A stretch of DNA of 24,325 nucleotides from Cellvibrionaceae bacterium (GTDB lineage: Bacteria; Pseudomonadota; Gammaproteobacteria; Pseudomonadales; Cellvibrionaceae): NCBI GenBank assembly GCA_021151525.1, contig JAGKXD010000063.1, forward strand, positions 1 to 24,325, in the 5' to 3' direction. Below the pieces are notes generated by a model, which was given only the letters and a program-made list of their open reading frames with translations, had not been told where the DNA came from and ran no database searches. This document shows positions 23,711 through 24,325 of the stretch, piece by piece. A program made the position numbers and the translations under genes. Positions within the stretch are counted from its first letter, which is position 1. Every line of letters starts with the position of its first letter.

Positions 23711-23786
23711 TTCTTGGATATTTTGGTTGAAACGGGTGTGCGAGATGCATACATAAAAGTAAATAACCAACTTTTACGGACACGCA

Positions 23787-24325
23787 ATGATCAAAAGAAT
23801 TGGCTTGGTAGTCTATGAGGATTTCCAAATTCTGGATTTGGCGGCCCTTACGGTCTTTGAGTTTGCCAACAGCATGCAGGAGCAAATTCAGTACAAAATG
23901 GCCACCCTCTCGGTCAATGGCGGCGCGATTAAAAGCTCCCTTGGCGTTGGGGTAGATACACAGGCTTTTGGCTTCGGCGCTTACGACACTTTGCTGATTT
24001 CAGGCGCCTTGCAGATTCCAAAAGCCATGGCGGATTTGGAGGAAAAGCTTAAAGAAGCCGCAGCCGATACCACGCGCATTGCCAGCATTTGCACCGGCGC
24101 TTTTGTGTTGGCTAACGCAGGTTTGTTAGATGGCAAGCGCGCAACAACGCACTGGGTTTGGGGGCGAGAGCTGCAGGATAAATATCCGTCCGTCGTGGTT
24201 GATGAAGATAAGATTTATGTGAAAGACGGCAGCGTGTGGACATCCGCAGGCGTTACAGCCTGCATAGATTTAGCGCTCGCATTAGTCGAAGCCGATTTGG
24301 GTACCGAGATTGCAAAATCCATTGC
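23787..24325 (+). CDS. GlxA-like regulator / DJ-1-PfpI domain protein (partial, runs off the window)
   Basis: Open from the ATG at 23787 to the last base, 179 complete codons. It begins MIKRIGLVVYEDFQILDLAALTVFEF, the usual start of the class I glutamine-amidotransferase-like (DJ-1/PfpI) domain of GlxA-family AraC regulators. SICTGAFVLANAGLLDGKRATTHW carries the family cysteine elbow. DKIYVKDGSVWTSAGVTACIDLAL follows. The C-terminal AraC helix-turn-helix expected after about residue 210 lies beyond the window, so a stand-alone PfpI-like protein cannot be excluded. Divergent position suggests control of the adjacent SDR. Confidence 0.82.
   Translation, partial: MIKRIGLVVYEDFQILDLAALTVFEFANSMQEQIQYKMATLSVNGGAIKSSLGVGVDTQAFGFGAYDTLLISGALQIPKAMADLEEKLKEAAADTTRIASICTGAFVLANAGLLDGKRATTHWVWGRELQDKYPSVVVDEDKIYVKDGSVWTSAGVTACIDLALALVEADLGTEIAKSI

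Noticed and set aside
1..24325. CRISPR array, tRNA or rRNA gene, transposase ORF
   Set aside because: No regularly spaced direct repeats, no tRNA-like or rRNA-like sequence and no transposase motifs were seen on either strand.

Overview
The window is a slice of a gammaproteobacterial chromosome, most likely from the Cellvibrio/Cellvibrionaceae group or a close relative. The order mnmG, rsmG, parA, parB, atpI, atpBEFHAGDC, then glmU, a DeoR-type regulator and glmS is the arrangement known near the replication origin of Pseudomonas and Cellvibrio-like bacteria. The protein sequences read as typical gammaproteobacterial. A decayed GH43 glycosidase fits a polysaccharide-degrading lineage. The taxonomic call is inference from gene order and sequence recall; no search was run.

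Layout. (1) 1-4917 (+): an AT-rich leader and promoter, mnmG (tRNA wobble uridine modification), rsmG (16S rRNA methyltransferase), then the chromosome-partitioning pair parA and parB. Two inverted-repeat elements sit in the gaps before and after rsmG. (2) 4927-12376 (+): a terminator, a strong sigma70-type promoter, the complete F1Fo ATP synthase operon (atpI, B, E, F, H, A, G, D, C) and a textbook terminator. A U-rich tract before atpE and a hairpin between atpA and atpG look like post-transcriptional devices that set subunit stoichiometry. (3) 12409-14394: an accessory insert between the atp and glm loci, made of an AT-rich GT-C/TMTC-like membrane protein and, on the opposite strand, a truncated GH43 remnant. 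(4) 14639-21346: glmU, DeoR-family glmR and glmS, the two ends of UDP-GlcNAc synthesis plus their likely regulator. They are interrupted by three accessory genes: an XRE-2TM protein, a subclass B3 metallo-beta-lactamase-fold protein and a DUF4097-like exported protein. A pair of direct repeats upstream of glmR looks like its operator, and a 31-bp perfect inverted repeat separates glmR from glmS. (5) 21347-24325: a gap with a 14-bp inverted repeat, a Rossmann-fold NAD(P)-binding protein followed by a small ABM-like protein, then a divergent pair: a DltE-like short-chain dehydrogenase (-) and a GlxA-like regulator (+) that runs off the window.

Most genes are conserved housekeeping genes. The notable material is regulatory and structural: the glmR operator repeats, the inverted repeats, the U-rich atpE leader, the accessory genes lodged in the atp-glm-glmS block, and many non-ATG starts (parA TTG, atpI TTG, atpE GTG, atpF GTG, the lactamase GTG, probably rsmG GTG). 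I found no CRISPR array, tRNA, rRNA, transposase gene or convincing new multi-gene system.
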